Shown here: one piece after another, positions 45,237 to 54,218 of the stretch
How the letters are laid out: each line of letters opens with the position of its first letter
How positions within the stretch are numbered: position 1 is the first letter of the stretch
DNA from: Polyangia bacterium
GTDB taxonomy: Bacteria > Myxococcota_A > Polyangia > Nannocystales > Nannocystaceae
Assembly (NCBI GenBank): GCA_030429545.1
Contig: JAUIFF010000001.1
Location: 655,599-719,598 of the forward strand
Length of the DNA stretch: 64,000 nt
Direction of reading: 5' to 3'
Program-made: the position numbers and the translations under genes
Notes under the pieces: generated by a model
Told to the model about the DNA's origin: nothing
The model's input: only the letters and a program-made list of their open reading frames with translations
Databases searched by the model: none

Positions 45237-46139
45237 GTGAACACAAAAATTCCAGTTATCTGGGACATGGAAACCGGCGATCCCGACGACTTTTTGACGT
45301 TGTTGTTGCTTGCCGGGCATCCACGTGTCGAGCTGCGTGCGGTCACTGTAACCCCGGGTACGCCGGCGCAGGTCGGGTTGGTGCGGACGGCTCTTTCGTG
45401 GTTTGAACTCGATATCCCGGTGGGTGCGTACAATCTCGATCACAACCGGGAGTGTGTCTCGAAGTGGCACTATCGTGTGTATGGGCAAGTACCTCCCTCA
45501 CGCGATGCCGAGCCGGGCCCCGAGTTGCTGTTGCGCCTATGTGACCAACGGACAACCCTTATCACCGGGGCGCCGCTGAAAAACCTGGGGGCAGCAATTG
45601 CCCTGGGGGAGCAACGCAATACCCCGTTTGTGCTTGGGCGTTTATTTGCTCAGGGAGGATTTGCCGGGCAGGGAGTCGTGCCTGAGGCCAAGCAACTGGC
45701 CAAGTTTCGTGGCAAGCAGGTCGTGCCGACCTACAACCTCAACGGTGCCCCGAAGGAGGCCTTGCGAACACTTGCGCATACAGGGATTTTGGGGCGTTGG
45801 TTTGTCTCCAAAAATGTTTGCCACGGCGTTTACTACAACGCACAAATGCACCACTACATCGCCGGCCGGCGTCTTCGCAGTCGCTCGCTCGACCTGATCT
45901 ACAAGGGGATGGATGCCTATTTGCGCCGCAAACCCGCGGGCAAAAAGTTCCATGACCCACTCGCGGCCTGTTGCGCGATTACACCAGAGATTGGCACCTG
46001 GGCCGAAGTCGAGCTATTTCGCCAGCATGGCGGTTGGGGATCTCGACGACGGCCAGGGACCAACACTCGCATCATTGTTGATTACGACCACGAGCGATTT
46101 GTCGCAACGCTTACGATGGTGCCATCCGGCCCAAATTAA
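45237..46139 (+). CDS. Nucleoside hydrolase-like protein (IUNH fold)
   Basis: About 300 aa. The N-terminal metal cluster of nucleoside hydrolases is present in variant form (IWDMETGDPDDFLTL, where the classical pattern is DTDxGxDDxxAL), and a second Asp comes from 'HDPLAACC' near the C-terminus. The expected activity is cleavage of an N-glycosidic bond in ribonucleosides or a related ribosyl compound. The start is GTG 45237 (MNTKIPVIWD), with TTG 45222 as alternative. The altered Asp cluster places it in a side branch of the family, so the substrate is open. Confidence 0.8.
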   Translation: MNTKIPVIWDMETGDPDDFLTLLLLAGHPRVELRAVTVTPGTPAQVGLVRTALSWFELDIPVGAYNLDHNRECVSKWHYRVYGQVPPSRDAEPGPELLLRLCDQRTTLITGAPLKNLGAAIALGEQRNTPFVLGRLFAQGGFAGQGVVPEAKQLAKFRGKQVVPTYNLNGAPKEALRTLAHTGILGRWFVSKNVCHGVYYNAQMHHYIAGRRLRSRSLDLIYKGMDAYLRRKPAGKKFHDPLAACCAITPEIGTWAEVELFRQHGGWGSRRRPGTNTRIIVDYDHERFVATLTMVPSGPN

Positions 46140-46460
46140 TATGTGTATACATGTTTTTGGCCCGGCTGGGTCGTCGCTCATGCGGGTCTCGCGGCGAGAA
46201 TTTTGCGTGCGACGAACTAGAGCAACTTTAGGCTTGAAAGCCGGTTTCCGGAGGCGGTACACTGCGGATACGCTGGCCTCGGGTTTTTACGTTCGCGTAA
46301 TTTTAGCGCCAGACCTGCTCGTGTTTGCCGGTAAGCTATTTTCGGCCATCGCGTAAATGCGCGAAACGGGCGGTAACCGGCCTAGGAGGCCAATAGATTT
46401 GGGTTTTTGGTGCTTCTCGCTATTGGCGAGTTGGCTCGTAGTTGCGATGATCGTTGGCTG
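46140..46460. other. Intergenic region, no gene seen
   Basis: 321 bp between the nucleoside hydrolase and flavoenzyme genes. It starts with ATGTGTATACATG and a TTTTTGGCCCGGCTGGGTCG-type stretch resembling 33822-33863. It contains AT-richer sequence (46190-46400) but no promoter or RNA gene I can identify. Confidence 0.4.
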
Positions 46461-48392
46461 ATGGCAGCAACGGTCTTGATTGTGGGCGGAGGGGTTGGAG
46501 GGATGAGTGCCGCCCACGAGCTCGCATCGCGCGGGTTCTCGGTAACGGTGCTCGAACGCAGTCCAAAACGTCCGGGTGGCAAGGCTCGCAGCTTCGATTA
46601 TCGCGGTGTTCCGGCCGAGCACGGGTTTCGGTTCTTTCCCCAATTCTACCACCACCTCGACGACACAATGGCGCGGATTCCCTACCGGGATAACCCACGT
46701 GGTGTGCTCGACAATCTCGTGAGTTGTGAGGAGAGTATTGTGGCGACAATGGACCACCCCTGGTCGCGCAGTATTGTGCGATTACCTCGCAGTACTGCGG
46801 AGATTCGCACGTGGCTATCTGTCTCCAAGAACTTTCGGAAGCTCGGAATCACAGCAGCCGATTTTCGCCAACTCCGAGAAAAGTTTCTCCGTGTATTGAC
46901 CAGTTGCGAGCAGCGGCGTTACACCGAACTCGAGAATATTTCGTGGTGGGATTTTTTACAGGCCAGCGAGTTTTCGCATGTCTTCCAGATGGCGTTTGCG
47001 ACCGCCCAGGTACAAAATTCGGTCGCGTGCAAGGCTCAGGAAATTTCAGCCCGGACCGCCGGTCAGGTCGCGTTGCGGCTGTTGCTCAACATCCACACGC
47101 CGGGGCAAACAGCTGACCGCGTGCTCAATGGCCCAACCTATGAGCGGTGGATAGGGCCGTGGTTTCGCCATTTACAGCAACTCGGAGTGGACTATCGCAT
47201 GGGTGCCCGGGTGCACCAGCTCGAGGTGGCACAGGGGCAGCGACCCCGGGTCAGGTACGTCGACAACCACGGCCAAACCCACCAGGTGGCAGCTGATTAC
47301 CTGATTTTGGCGGTCCCTGTGGAGCGTGCGGCCCAGCTTGTCTCACAATCAATGCGTGTACACCTTCCGAGTTTGCAGCACCTCGATCGGTTGTCGAAAC
47401 AGACGCGCTGGATGTCGGGGATCCAGTTTTATCTCGAGCGTCCACTCGGGTTGGTTCGCGGACATATCAATTGTTTCGACACTCCGTGGGCACTCACGGC
47501 GATTCCCGAGGAGCAGATGTGGCCGGCGGTCGACCTCTCGGCGCGTAGTAAGGGGCGGGTGCGCGGTATCCTGTCAGTCGATATCTCTGCCTTTGATAAA
47601 CCTGGGCTAGTGGATGGCCCCTCGCGTGGGAGGTGCGCCCGCGACTGCCTCCCCGAGACGATCGCCCAGGAAGTATGGTTGCAACTACAAAGATGCCTCA
47701 ACACCCGGGGACCGCTGCTCACGGACTACCTGTTTTACCACCTCGACGACGGGCTGGTTGTCCGCGGGGGGAAGTTGCGCAACCGCGATCCGCTGTTTAT
47801 CAATGAGCGTGGGAGTTGGGCCCTGCGTCCTGATGTGGAAACTGCCCATCCGCGGTTTTTTGTGGTCGGCGACTGGGTTCGCACCCACACCGACTTGGCG
47901 ACCATGGAAGCTGCGAACGAAGCGGCCCGGCGGGCTGTCAATGGTGTGTTGCGACACTGTGCGCCGCAGCTTGAGCGCTGCCAAATCTGGGACCACGATG
48001 CTGCCATGCCGTTGGCGAATTTTCGCGCCCTCGATGCCGTCCGGTTCGAACAGGGTCGGCCTTGGGAGCATCCGCTTGTAACCCTGCGGCGACCCGCGGC
48101 GACGCTTAGGGATATGATGCGTGTACACCAAAGTCGTGGGACGTGTGTGGGCCCGCGTTACCGGGGAACCCCCTCTACACGTGCCTTTACATCTACCTCG
48201 GCTGCCCTACGGGCATCGGTCGATGACCTCAGCCAACGGGCGATGCAGTGGCTGACCCAGCTCGGCACTGGGTTGGCATGGAGTTTCGACACAACACGCC
48301 CAAGTGATGCCGCACCGCGATGTGGCGAAACGGTAGCCACCGCCCCACCGCCCAGCTGTGTTGCTCCGGACAGGGCCCGGCAGGCACGCTAA
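46461..48392 (+). CDS. FAD-dependent oxidoreductase, phytoene desaturase-like
   Basis: A 643-aa flavoprotein. The ATG at 46461 begins 'MAATVLIVGGGVGGMSAAHELA', the dinucleotide-binding GxGxxG, with the downstream Glu 'VTVLERS' and 'GGKARSF'. The C-terminal FAD motif is 'RFFVVGDWVRTHTDLATMEAANEAARRAVNGVL'. This matches the carotenoid/squalene desaturase amine-oxidase family. The final ~130 aa are an extra tail of low similarity. The probable substrate is a polyprenoid or related hydrophobic compound; not determinable here. Confidence 0.85.
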   Translation: MAATVLIVGGGVGGMSAAHELASRGFSVTVLERSPKRPGGKARSFDYRGVPAEHGFRFFPQFYHHLDDTMARIPYRDNPRGVLDNLVSCEESIVATMDHPWSRSIVRLPRSTAEIRTWLSVSKNFRKLGITAADFRQLREKFLRVLTSCEQRRYTELENISWWDFLQASEFSHVFQMAFATAQVQNSVACKAQEISARTAGQVALRLLLNIHTPGQTADRVLNGPTYERWIGPWFRHLQQLGVDYRMGARVHQLEVAQGQRPRVRYVDNHGQTHQVAADYLILAVPVERAAQLVSQSMRVHLPSLQHLDRLSKQTRWMSGIQFYLERPLGLVRGHINCFDTPWALTAIPEEQMWPAVDLSARSKGRVRGILSVDISAFDKPGLVDGPSRGRCARDCLPETIAQEVWLQLQRCLNTRGPLLTDYLFYHLDDGLVVRGGKLRNRDPLFINERGSWALRPDVETAHPRFFVVGDWVRTHTDLATMEAANEAARRAVNGVLRHCAPQLERCQIWDHDAAMPLANFRALDAVRFEQGRPWEHPLVTLRRPAATLRDMMRVHQSRGTCVGPRYRGTPSTRAFTSTSAALRASVDDLSQRAMQWLTQLGTGLAWSFDTTRPSDAAPRCGETVATAPPPSCVAPDRARQAR

Positions 48393-48413
48393 CGTTCGCC
48401 TGGTCCGAGCATT

Positions 48414-48431
48414 TTGGTGCAGGTACACCAA
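48414..48431. terminator. Hairpin between convergent genes, containing the iterated palindrome
   Basis: TTGGTG (48414-48419) pairs with CACCAA (48426-48431) around CAGGTA, with ATTTT before and ATAAT after. It contains TGCAGGTACA (48418-48427). This is nearly the same arrangement as the bidirectional terminator at 2804-2829. Confidence 0.5.
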
Positions 48432-48444
48432 TAATCATGTCGAA

Positions 48445-50322
48445 CTACTCGAAGCGGATGTTGTCGATCTCAAAGGCAAACGGCCCCGCCAGGCCTGAGA
48501 TGCCAAAAAACACTGCCTGCAGCCCACTCATGGAATCGAGCGCAAAGTCCTCGGAGACTTCGAGTGTGACTTCCTTCCACGCTCGGTCGGCCTTGACCGT
48601 GGCCGTGGCCGGCATTGCCCCGAGTTTGCGATCGAACAACATGACCGCTACGGTCCGCGGCTGACGACTGCGAATCGCAAACCGAAGTTGGCGAAATCCC
48701 GAAAGGTTTTCGGGGTGCATCGGCGTGAGTGAGGGAAGAAATGTCGCCCCCGCCCAGGCCCGTGCCCCGGCCTTGGCCGACACCTCGCCAGAGATGTGCA
48801 GGGCGTGTTTGGAGCGCTTGGCCCCGCGTGAGACCAGCTTGAGTTCGGCGGTCGAACCTTGACCATCGGTCGATGTTTGCCACCCCGTACCGAAGTTGGC
48901 GGCGATCGTACCCGCTTCAAAGTCGGCGATGTGGCCGTTGTCGGAACCAGGTGGAGGTGGCCTTTGGGCTAGCTTCTCAACGAGTTGGTGTGCCTGGGTG
49001 ACCCGCTCGAGGTAGGTTTTGCGGTCGACTTCTCGACCCTGTTTCCACACCCCAATGATCCGTCGTGTCGCCCGGATATCCGTGGTGGGGTCGCCTTCGA
49101 CGAGTACGAGGTCGCCACGCTTGGCGACTGCGATGGAGCCACGATCATTGAGTCCAAAGACCTGTGCAGGTGCTGAGGTTGCTGCTGCGAGTGCCTGCGC
49201 GGGGGTGAGGCCCGCATGGACGAGGTGTTCGAGCTCGGCGTGCATGCTCGCGCCGTGGAGCGTACCCGGGTTGGGGGCATCTGTACTTGCAAGGATTGTT
49301 GCTCCGGCCTCGGCTGCGGCTTGGACAGCCTGAAATGCATATGCACAGTCTGGGCGTGTCGCGGCTGGAAACCCGCGACTTAGGCCGGACTGCTCGACCG
49401 GAGTGAGGTAGGCACCAAGGGTTGGGTCGTGGGCGAGGTCGCGGTGGCGCTGCGGGTCGCACATCGCAACCGAGACCGCGAGCGTATCCGTGATAAACGC
49501 GTTGCGCCCCTGCAACGCCTGTGACCATTGTGGGGTGGGCGGGCTGTCCATAAAGATGTGCGCCAAACCATCGGCTCCGTTGGCGAGGGCGACGAGGGCT
49601 TGGGCCTGGGAGCCGATGTGAACAACCGCGAGCCGCTGGTGCTGATGGGCCTGCTCGATCACCGCACGCAGGGTCGATTCGTCGAGGGTGGGGCGCTGCA
49701 TCCCGTAGCCACTGCCGTCGTCAAACACGATCTTGATGTAGTCTGACCCCTCAAAGATCCGTGCCTGTACAAACTCTTTGGCCTGGTCGGCAGCCGTCAA
49801 GGTTGGAATCTCAAACCCGTACTCGGTACCGTGGCCCCCCGGTGCGGTGGCGAGAATTCCCGCGGAGAAGATGTCGGCCCGGTCGGTGGCCTTCCCCTTG
49901 GCTTGCTGTCGCTTGAGACGTGCCAGTAGGGATGGTTGGGTAAACATATCGAGCTCGGTGGTCACCCCAAACACAGCGGCCTGACGCAACTGTTGACCTA
50001 TTTGTACATGTGTATGTGCATCGATAAGGCCCGGTAGTAGCATCGCCCCTGGGCGGCGCAGTTGTGGTAGTTGCTGAGGAACGGGCATATTCGCCGACGG
50101 ACCGATCTGTGCGATCTGGCCCTGTTTATCGAGGATGACGGTGTGCTTGCGCAGGACCTCGCGGCCATCGAAGACGTCGACATCGACAAACGCAAACGCA
50201 AATGCCTGGCTCGCTGGGGACTGGTCAGGTGGCGTCGCCGGGGTCGCAACCGGTGTGTCGGGGGCCGGACGACAGCTACTGAGTGTGGCGAGCAGTAGCG
50301 CGAGAGCGGGTGGGCGAAACAT
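48445..50322 (-). CDS. Amidohydrolase lipoprotein with C-terminal carbohydrate-binding-like domain
   Basis: A 625-aa exported enzyme. The ATG at 50322 opens a signal peptide ending LSSC. The amidohydrolase barrel has 'LLPGLIDAHTHVQIG' (metal-binding HxH), a Lys in 'DYIKIVFDDG', 'VVHIGS' and 'LAHIFMD' His ligands, and 'ILASTDAP' with the catalytic Asp. 'LVEGDPTTDIRATRRI' closes the composite domain. The last ~170 aa are a beta-sandwich like CIA30/CBM folds ('GFRQLRFAIRSRQPRTVAVMLFD'). Imidazolonepropionase- or prolidase-type substrates are possible. Confidence 0.88.
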   Translation of the reverse strand: MFRPPALALLLATLSSCRPAPDTPVATPATPPDQSPASQAFAFAFVDVDVFDGREVLRKHTVILDKQGQIAQIGPSANMPVPQQLPQLRRPGAMLLPGLIDAHTHVQIGQQLRQAAVFGVTTELDMFTQPSLLARLKRQQAKGKATDRADIFSAGILATAPGGHGTEYGFEIPTLTAADQAKEFVQARIFEGSDYIKIVFDDGSGYGMQRPTLDESTLRAVIEQAHQHQRLAVVHIGSQAQALVALANGADGLAHIFMDSPPTPQWSQALQGRNAFITDTLAVSVAMCDPQRHRDLAHDPTLGAYLTPVEQSGLSRGFPAATRPDCAYAFQAVQAAAEAGATILASTDAPNPGTLHGASMHAELEHLVHAGLTPAQALAAATSAPAQVFGLNDRGSIAVAKRGDLVLVEGDPTTDIRATRRIIGVWKQGREVDRKTYLERVTQAHQLVEKLAQRPPPPGSDNGHIADFEAGTIAANFGTGWQTSTDGQGSTAELKLVSRGAKRSKHALHISGEVSAKAGARAWAGATFLPSLTPMHPENLSGFRQLRFAIRSRQPRTVAVMLFDRKLGAMPATATVKADRAWKEVTLEVSEDFALDSMSGLQAVFFGISGLAGPFAFEIDNIRFE

Positions 50323-50433
50323 CCCGCGCACTTTCCCGGATAGCGGGACCGACGTCAACGACACATCAGGTGGTCCTTGCTGACCTGTTTGTGGATTTTG
50401 TCCTCCCGGGCATCGACCTGTTAGTCTGGCGAG

Positions 50434-51624
50434 GTGTCGAGCCTCGCTAGCAGTGGGATCCGGGCGCAGCTGGCGTTTACCCTCCCAAACCACGTCCTTG
50501 ACCAGTCTGGCGGGCCCCGTCGAGCCCGCACCATCGCACCAGCGCAGATGGGCGACCCAAAAAACTACGACCAGCGCTGGGTCGAGATACATGACTGTAC
50601 ACAAAATCCCGGTTTTACTCCGAGCTTGCGTCACCAGGGGTTTAGCCATGCTGACCTGAGCCAGCGAACGCGGCTGCAACGGGTGTTTGCTCAGGTCCGC
50701 GAGGCGCAACGACTCGACCCCGCAGCAATCTCCCAGATCCGTCGCAACCTCATTGGCAGTTGGCTGCGTTTGGCCGACGGCTCACACATTTGGATGCTGT
50801 TTATTGCCGCCGAGGGGTTTTTGATGCGGATGGCCGGGCCGAACCGGACACCAATTGCCCGCGAGGACTCGACCCAGGGGAGCAACGGTCACGATGCGGC
50901 GATGGCTGTTCACGCCGACCAGGATGTCGAAGGCACGCCGGTGCGCCAAATCCTGCGAGGGATGGCTCCGTGGCTGTTTCACCACCACTCGCCGTATCGG
51001 CGCAATCGGGTCTCTCCGCTGCACCTTGTCAACATTTGGGTCCCACTCGATCAGGTTACGCGCCCGCTCGCAATTATGGATGCATCTACACTCGATCGCG
51101 AGCGTCATCAGCTGCGCTACGGCCTGCCGACTGACCATTTTTTGAGTCGGCGCGACGACATGCGCGTCAACGACATCTGGACATTCTTGCACGGCACTGG
51201 CCAACGTTGGTTTGTGACCCCGGGCATGACCTGTGAGCGGGCCTATGTGTTTGAAACCCTTTCGACGCCACATGGGGCGATCGTGTTGCCCGGCGAGGCC
51301 CGAGCTGCCGTGCTCTACCGCCGCTTGCTCGCAGCTCTCACCGCCGTTGAGGTTGGCGAGCAGTCATTGGTCGATGCTCTGGCCGGGCCGGTCCCGCAAA
51401 CGCCAGAGCCAGTGACAGCTCCACTGCGGGCCGCGATTGGGCAAATGCAGCAACTTGTGGACGAGACCTTGGCCGACGCGGCGGCGTTGTGCTCGGGAGA
51501 TAATATCGATAGTTGGCGACAGCGGGTGTGTGCGGCCACCAGTCGCGTGGTGCGAAAGTCTATCGAGATGCGGGCGGTCGTGGTTCGCATACCGGGCTTC
51601 AAACGCCGGGGAGCGAACAGGTAA
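50434..51624 (+). CDS. CmcJ/NvfI-like (GA4-desaturase-like) oxygenase
   Basis: A 396-aa protein resembling the CmcJ/NvfI family of 2-oxoglutarate/Fe-type oxygenases known from secondary metabolism. 'AMAVHADQDVEG' supplies an H-x-D, 'LHLVNIWVPLDQVTRPLAIMDAS' is the family core, and 'LSTPHGAIVLPGEA' gives a distal His. A helical C-terminal domain (~300-396) follows. First gene of a tight cassette: its stop abuts the ATG of the next gene. The substrate is unknown. Confidence 0.7.
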   Translation: MSSLASSGIRAQLAFTLPNHVLDQSGGPRRARTIAPAQMGDPKNYDQRWVEIHDCTQNPGFTPSLRHQGFSHADLSQRTRLQRVFAQVREAQRLDPAAISQIRRNLIGSWLRLADGSHIWMLFIAAEGFLMRMAGPNRTPIAREDSTQGSNGHDAAMAVHADQDVEGTPVRQILRGMAPWLFHHHSPYRRNRVSPLHLVNIWVPLDQVTRPLAIMDASTLDRERHQLRYGLPTDHFLSRRDDMRVNDIWTFLHGTGQRWFVTPGMTCERAYVFETLSTPHGAIVLPGEARAAVLYRRLLAALTAVEVGEQSLVDALAGPVPQTPEPVTAPLRAAIGQMQQLVDETLADAAALCSGDNIDSWRQRVCAATSRVVRKSIEMRAVVVRIPGFKRRGANR

Positions 51625-52380
51625 ATGCCGCATGTGAGCCTGATCGCGACGCGGCCTCATCCTCGCGTTCTCGAGGCTATTTTTGACCGGCCTGAACTCG
51701 CAGGGGCGGTCTATCACCTGCGTAACGATCGATTCTCCGACGTGCCCGACGAGGGCCTTATTGTCGTCGATTTGCCGATGTCGCCAAAATGGCGCGTCAG
51801 CTGCCAGGGTCCACTGTGGTACGAGCCCAATCCGTCGGCCTATCCGACGCCACCGGCCGCTTTTTGTGGCACCCCGAAGCTTACCAGCCCGAAGGTCGAC
51901 TTGGTGTTTGACACCGACGATATCGGCAAGCGATTTCCACTGGTCTCTGGTGAATTGCCGGCACCCGGTGTGGCCCAGTTTTGTAAGTACCTCGCGTTGC
52001 AATGCGACCATACGATTGCCTGGTACAACTACCTCGATCGCGGGGATACGCTGTATCATGATGTCGCCTGGATTTTTGGCCGAAAGCGGCCGCAACCGGT
52101 TGCCGAAAGTGTTGTGTTTACCGGGGACCATGAAGACGAAGAACTCTACATCTACGACGGTTTTTCGGGCCCCAAATGGAGTGGCTGGCGGCTGTGGGGA
52201 AATGCCCGTGAACAGTCCCAGGCGATGCGTGAGTGCGCAGCTTCGGCAGTTTGCCAACGTTTGGGCCTGAGCTATCGCCCGGGGCACACCGGCCCGGGAT
52301 TTCCCTATGATTTTCCCGCGTACTCAAACGTCACTGGAAACTACTGGAGCGGCTATCGCCTTGCCCCACCTTCACCATGA
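51625..52380 (+). CDS. Unrecognised 251-aa protein in oxygenase-SLOG cassette
   Basis: I do not recognise this protein. It is soluble, rich in aromatic residues (many Trp/Tyr) and proline, with 'LPMSPKWRVSCQGPLWYEPNP', 'FDTDDIGKRFPLVSGELP' and 'VVFTGDHEDEELYIYDGFSG'. No signal peptide, membrane helix or nucleotide motif is seen. It starts directly at the upstream stop and its stop overlaps the next ATG (ATGA), so it is translationally linked to the CmcJ-like oxygenase and the SLOG protein. A partner or accessory role is likely. Confidence 0.7.
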   Translation: MPHVSLIATRPHPRVLEAIFDRPELAGAVYHLRNDRFSDVPDEGLIVVDLPMSPKWRVSCQGPLWYEPNPSAYPTPPAAFCGTPKLTSPKVDLVFDTDDIGKRFPLVSGELPAPGVAQFCKYLALQCDHTIAWYNYLDRGDTLYHDVAWIFGRKRPQPVAESVVFTGDHEDEELYIYDGFSGPKWSGWRLWGNAREQSQAMRECAASAVCQRLGLSYRPGHTGPGFPYDFPAYSNVTGNYWSGYRLAPPSP

Positions 52381-52838
52381 AGATCTATCTATTTGGCAAC
52401 GGAAACCTCGCGTTCTCGGACTTTGTTGAGTCCTATGTGCGGGTGATTGAGTCCCTCCAGTTTGGTAAACGCGATGGGTTTGTTGTGTGCGACTTTCGTG
52501 GGGTCGATACCCTTGCAATGGAGTACCTCAAAACCTTCACGGCCAATGTCCAAGTATTTCACATCGGCGAGCGCCCGCGCTACCTCCCCGATCGCTATCG
52601 GACCAAGGTGAGCGGGTGGAAGTTGGTGGGTGGTTTTGCCAGCGATGCGGCACGTGACGATGCGGCAATCGCTGCCTGCACACATTTTATCGCGCGGGAC
52701 CAAAACACAACGCCGGCGCGGGTGAGTGGAACGGCTCGCAACATCGCCCGCTGCCTCGCCCTCGGCAAGCAGCAGTTGGGGGGCTCAGTTGGGGAGGCAC
52801 AGGATATCCGAGCGCAGGACATACTTGACCCCGGATAG
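52377..52838 (+). CDS. SLOG-superfamily (DprA/LOG-like) Rossmann protein
   Basis: A 153-aa protein beginning 'MKIYLFGNGNLAFSDFVESYVRVIESL', with 'VVCDFRGVDTLAMEYL' (Gly-Val-Asp nucleotide-binding turn) and 'AACTHFIARDQNTTPARVSGTARNI' (late Thr/Asn motif). This pattern fits the SMF/DprA-LOG nucleotide-sensing fold. The start overlaps the preceding stop (ATGA). Its last 18 codons overlap the 3' end of the convergent 2OG-oxygenase gene (52785-52838). SLOG proteins bind or make nucleotide ligands in several stress and immunity systems; the ligand here is unknown. Confidence 0.7.
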   Translation: MKIYLFGNGNLAFSDFVESYVRVIESLQFGKRDGFVVCDFRGVDTLAMEYLKTFTANVQVFHIGERPRYLPDRYRTKVSGWKLVGGFASDAARDDAAIAACTHFIARDQNTTPARVSGTARNIARCLALGKQQLGGSVGEAQDIRAQDILDPG

Positions 52839-53324
52839 GACGCGTGCACCTTCGTGCCAGTGATGGTGCTCGAACAGCAGCGCCTGTCCGACGCGTGGGG
52901 TGATCGTAACTTCGGGCTGGGGGGCGTCTTTGCGATGGGGCTTGAAGCGTGTTTCACCGCCAGTATAGCCCGCGTTGAGGTAGACCAAAAACGATAGGCG
53001 ACTTTTGAAGTTCCCCTGGGTTTCGTTGCCATCTCGATGGCCCAAAAACCGTTGGCCAGGCAGGTACTTGTAGTAGCGCACAAACTCGGCGACCGCGACG
53101 GGTTGGGTCGGGAGTTCCAATTGGCCGAGCAGTGGCGCAAGTCGTTGCCACAACCAACCTGCCAGGTCAGGGTCTGTGACGGCGCACCGTTCGTTGTCGC
53201 GGACACGAGTCATCCGCTTCGCACCCTCTCGGGTTCGTACCTCTGCCGGTGAGAACCCGAGTTGCTCCGCGCGCGCGACCTGAGCCTTCGCCCAGGCGGG
53301 GGAGACAAATCCTTGTATCGTCAT
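52785..53324 (-). CDS. Prolyl-4-hydroxylase-like 2OG-Fe(II) oxygenase
   Basis: About 179 aa, start ATG 53324 (MTIQGFVSP). 'FLGHRDGNE' gives the iron-binding H-x-D, 'GGETRFKPH' is the typical strand, and 'HEGARVLSGVKYVLRSDI' supplies the distal His and the 2-oxoglutarate-binding Arg/Lys region. It hydroxylates a protein or small-molecule side chain by family analogy. Convergent with, and overlapping by 54 bp, the SLOG gene, making a four-gene block with two different Fe/2OG-type oxygenases. Confidence 0.87.
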   Translation of the reverse strand: MTIQGFVSPAWAKAQVARAEQLGFSPAEVRTREGAKRMTRVRDNERCAVTDPDLAGWLWQRLAPLLGQLELPTQPVAVAEFVRYYKYLPGQRFLGHRDGNETQGNFKSRLSFLVYLNAGYTGGETRFKPHRKDAPQPEVTITPRVGQALLFEHHHWHEGARVLSGVKYVLRSDILCLPN

Positions 53325-53517
53325 AATACCCGGGCGATGAATTTGTGTGTACATATGGTTTCGAGGGGGGCTCCGCGTCGACCTGATTGCCGAAACCAAG
53401 AGGAACCGGGCTTTTTCGGCTGTGGCGGCGGGTTTCAGCCTAACCTACCCCGGGCACAAACGCGATGGCTGAGATGCTCTCCGCCGCCTGAGCTCTTGGG
53501 CCGCCGGGCGAGTGCGC

Positions 53518-53629
53518 GACTTACTTGGGTGACTTACTTGGGCGACTTACTTGGGCGACTTACTTGGGCGACTTACTTGGACGACTTACTTGGGCGACTT
53601 ACTTGGGCGACTTACTTGGGCGACTTGCC
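53518..53629. repeat. 13-bp tandem repeat (minisatellite)
   Basis: Eight units of GACTTACTTGGGC plus a partial ninth start at 53518 and every 13 bp to 53622. Two units have single substitutions (T at the last position; ACGA). It lies in the 456-bp gene-free gap 53325-53780 between divergent genes; nothing else is evident there. Confidence 0.9.
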
Positions 53630-53780
53630 TCAGGATGGAATTGGGACATGTTTTAAGAGTCCGATCGGAAACGCCCTGCTATTATGGTGCGCGTGTTTGA
53701 GGTCTTGAAACCGCGGCTACGTCCGAAAGCGCCCGAAGTCTTGTGCACAGCCGAGGAATCGTTTGTGTTATCAATAGGGC

Positions 53781-54137
53781 ATGCCGGATCTCGATCGAAC
53801 GATTAAATCCTATCGTGTACATATCAACGGAAGCGGGCACAAGGAGTACGTCGCAAAGATTGAGCTGCGCAGCGATACCAGCCAAGAAAAGTCGCCACCG
53901 TTCGGGTACATCTATTTTCACGAAGAGGGCTCAACCGTCCCGGGCGATAGCATCATGGGGGTAGGGATGGGTGCTTATTTGGTGAAGATGCATCTTCCCG
54001 AGCGTCGACTCGCCGCCGTTTTGGCATTCTTGCGCGAGGAGGAGCCGGTTTCACAGCGCTGGTCCGAATCTGCGCGCTACGCCTGGCTCGAGTCGGGTGT
54101 GGAGCCGCTTGGCGAAGAAGAGGGGACTGGCGGTTAA
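53781..54137 (+). CDS. Small unknown protein
   Basis: A 118-aa soluble protein ('MPDLDRTIKSYRVHINGSGHKEYVAKIELRSD', split by positions 1-32). It has a beta-rich N-terminal half and a helical, acidic C-terminus ending in EEEGTGG. No signal peptide and no recognised family. It is followed 81 bp later by the membrane LRR protein in the same orientation. Confidence 0.55.
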   Translation: MPDLDRTIKSYRVHINGSGHKEYVAKIELRSDTSQEKSPPFGYIYFHEEGSTVPGDSIMGVGMGAYLVKMHLPERRLAAVLAFLREEEPVSQRWSESARYAWLESGVEPLGEEEGTGG

Positions 54138-54218
54138 CATGTGCGAGGCCTGCGGTGGTGCTCGCCACCCGTGGTGAACCACCCAAGGAACGGGACGCTG
54201 GTATTTTCGCGCTAGGAC

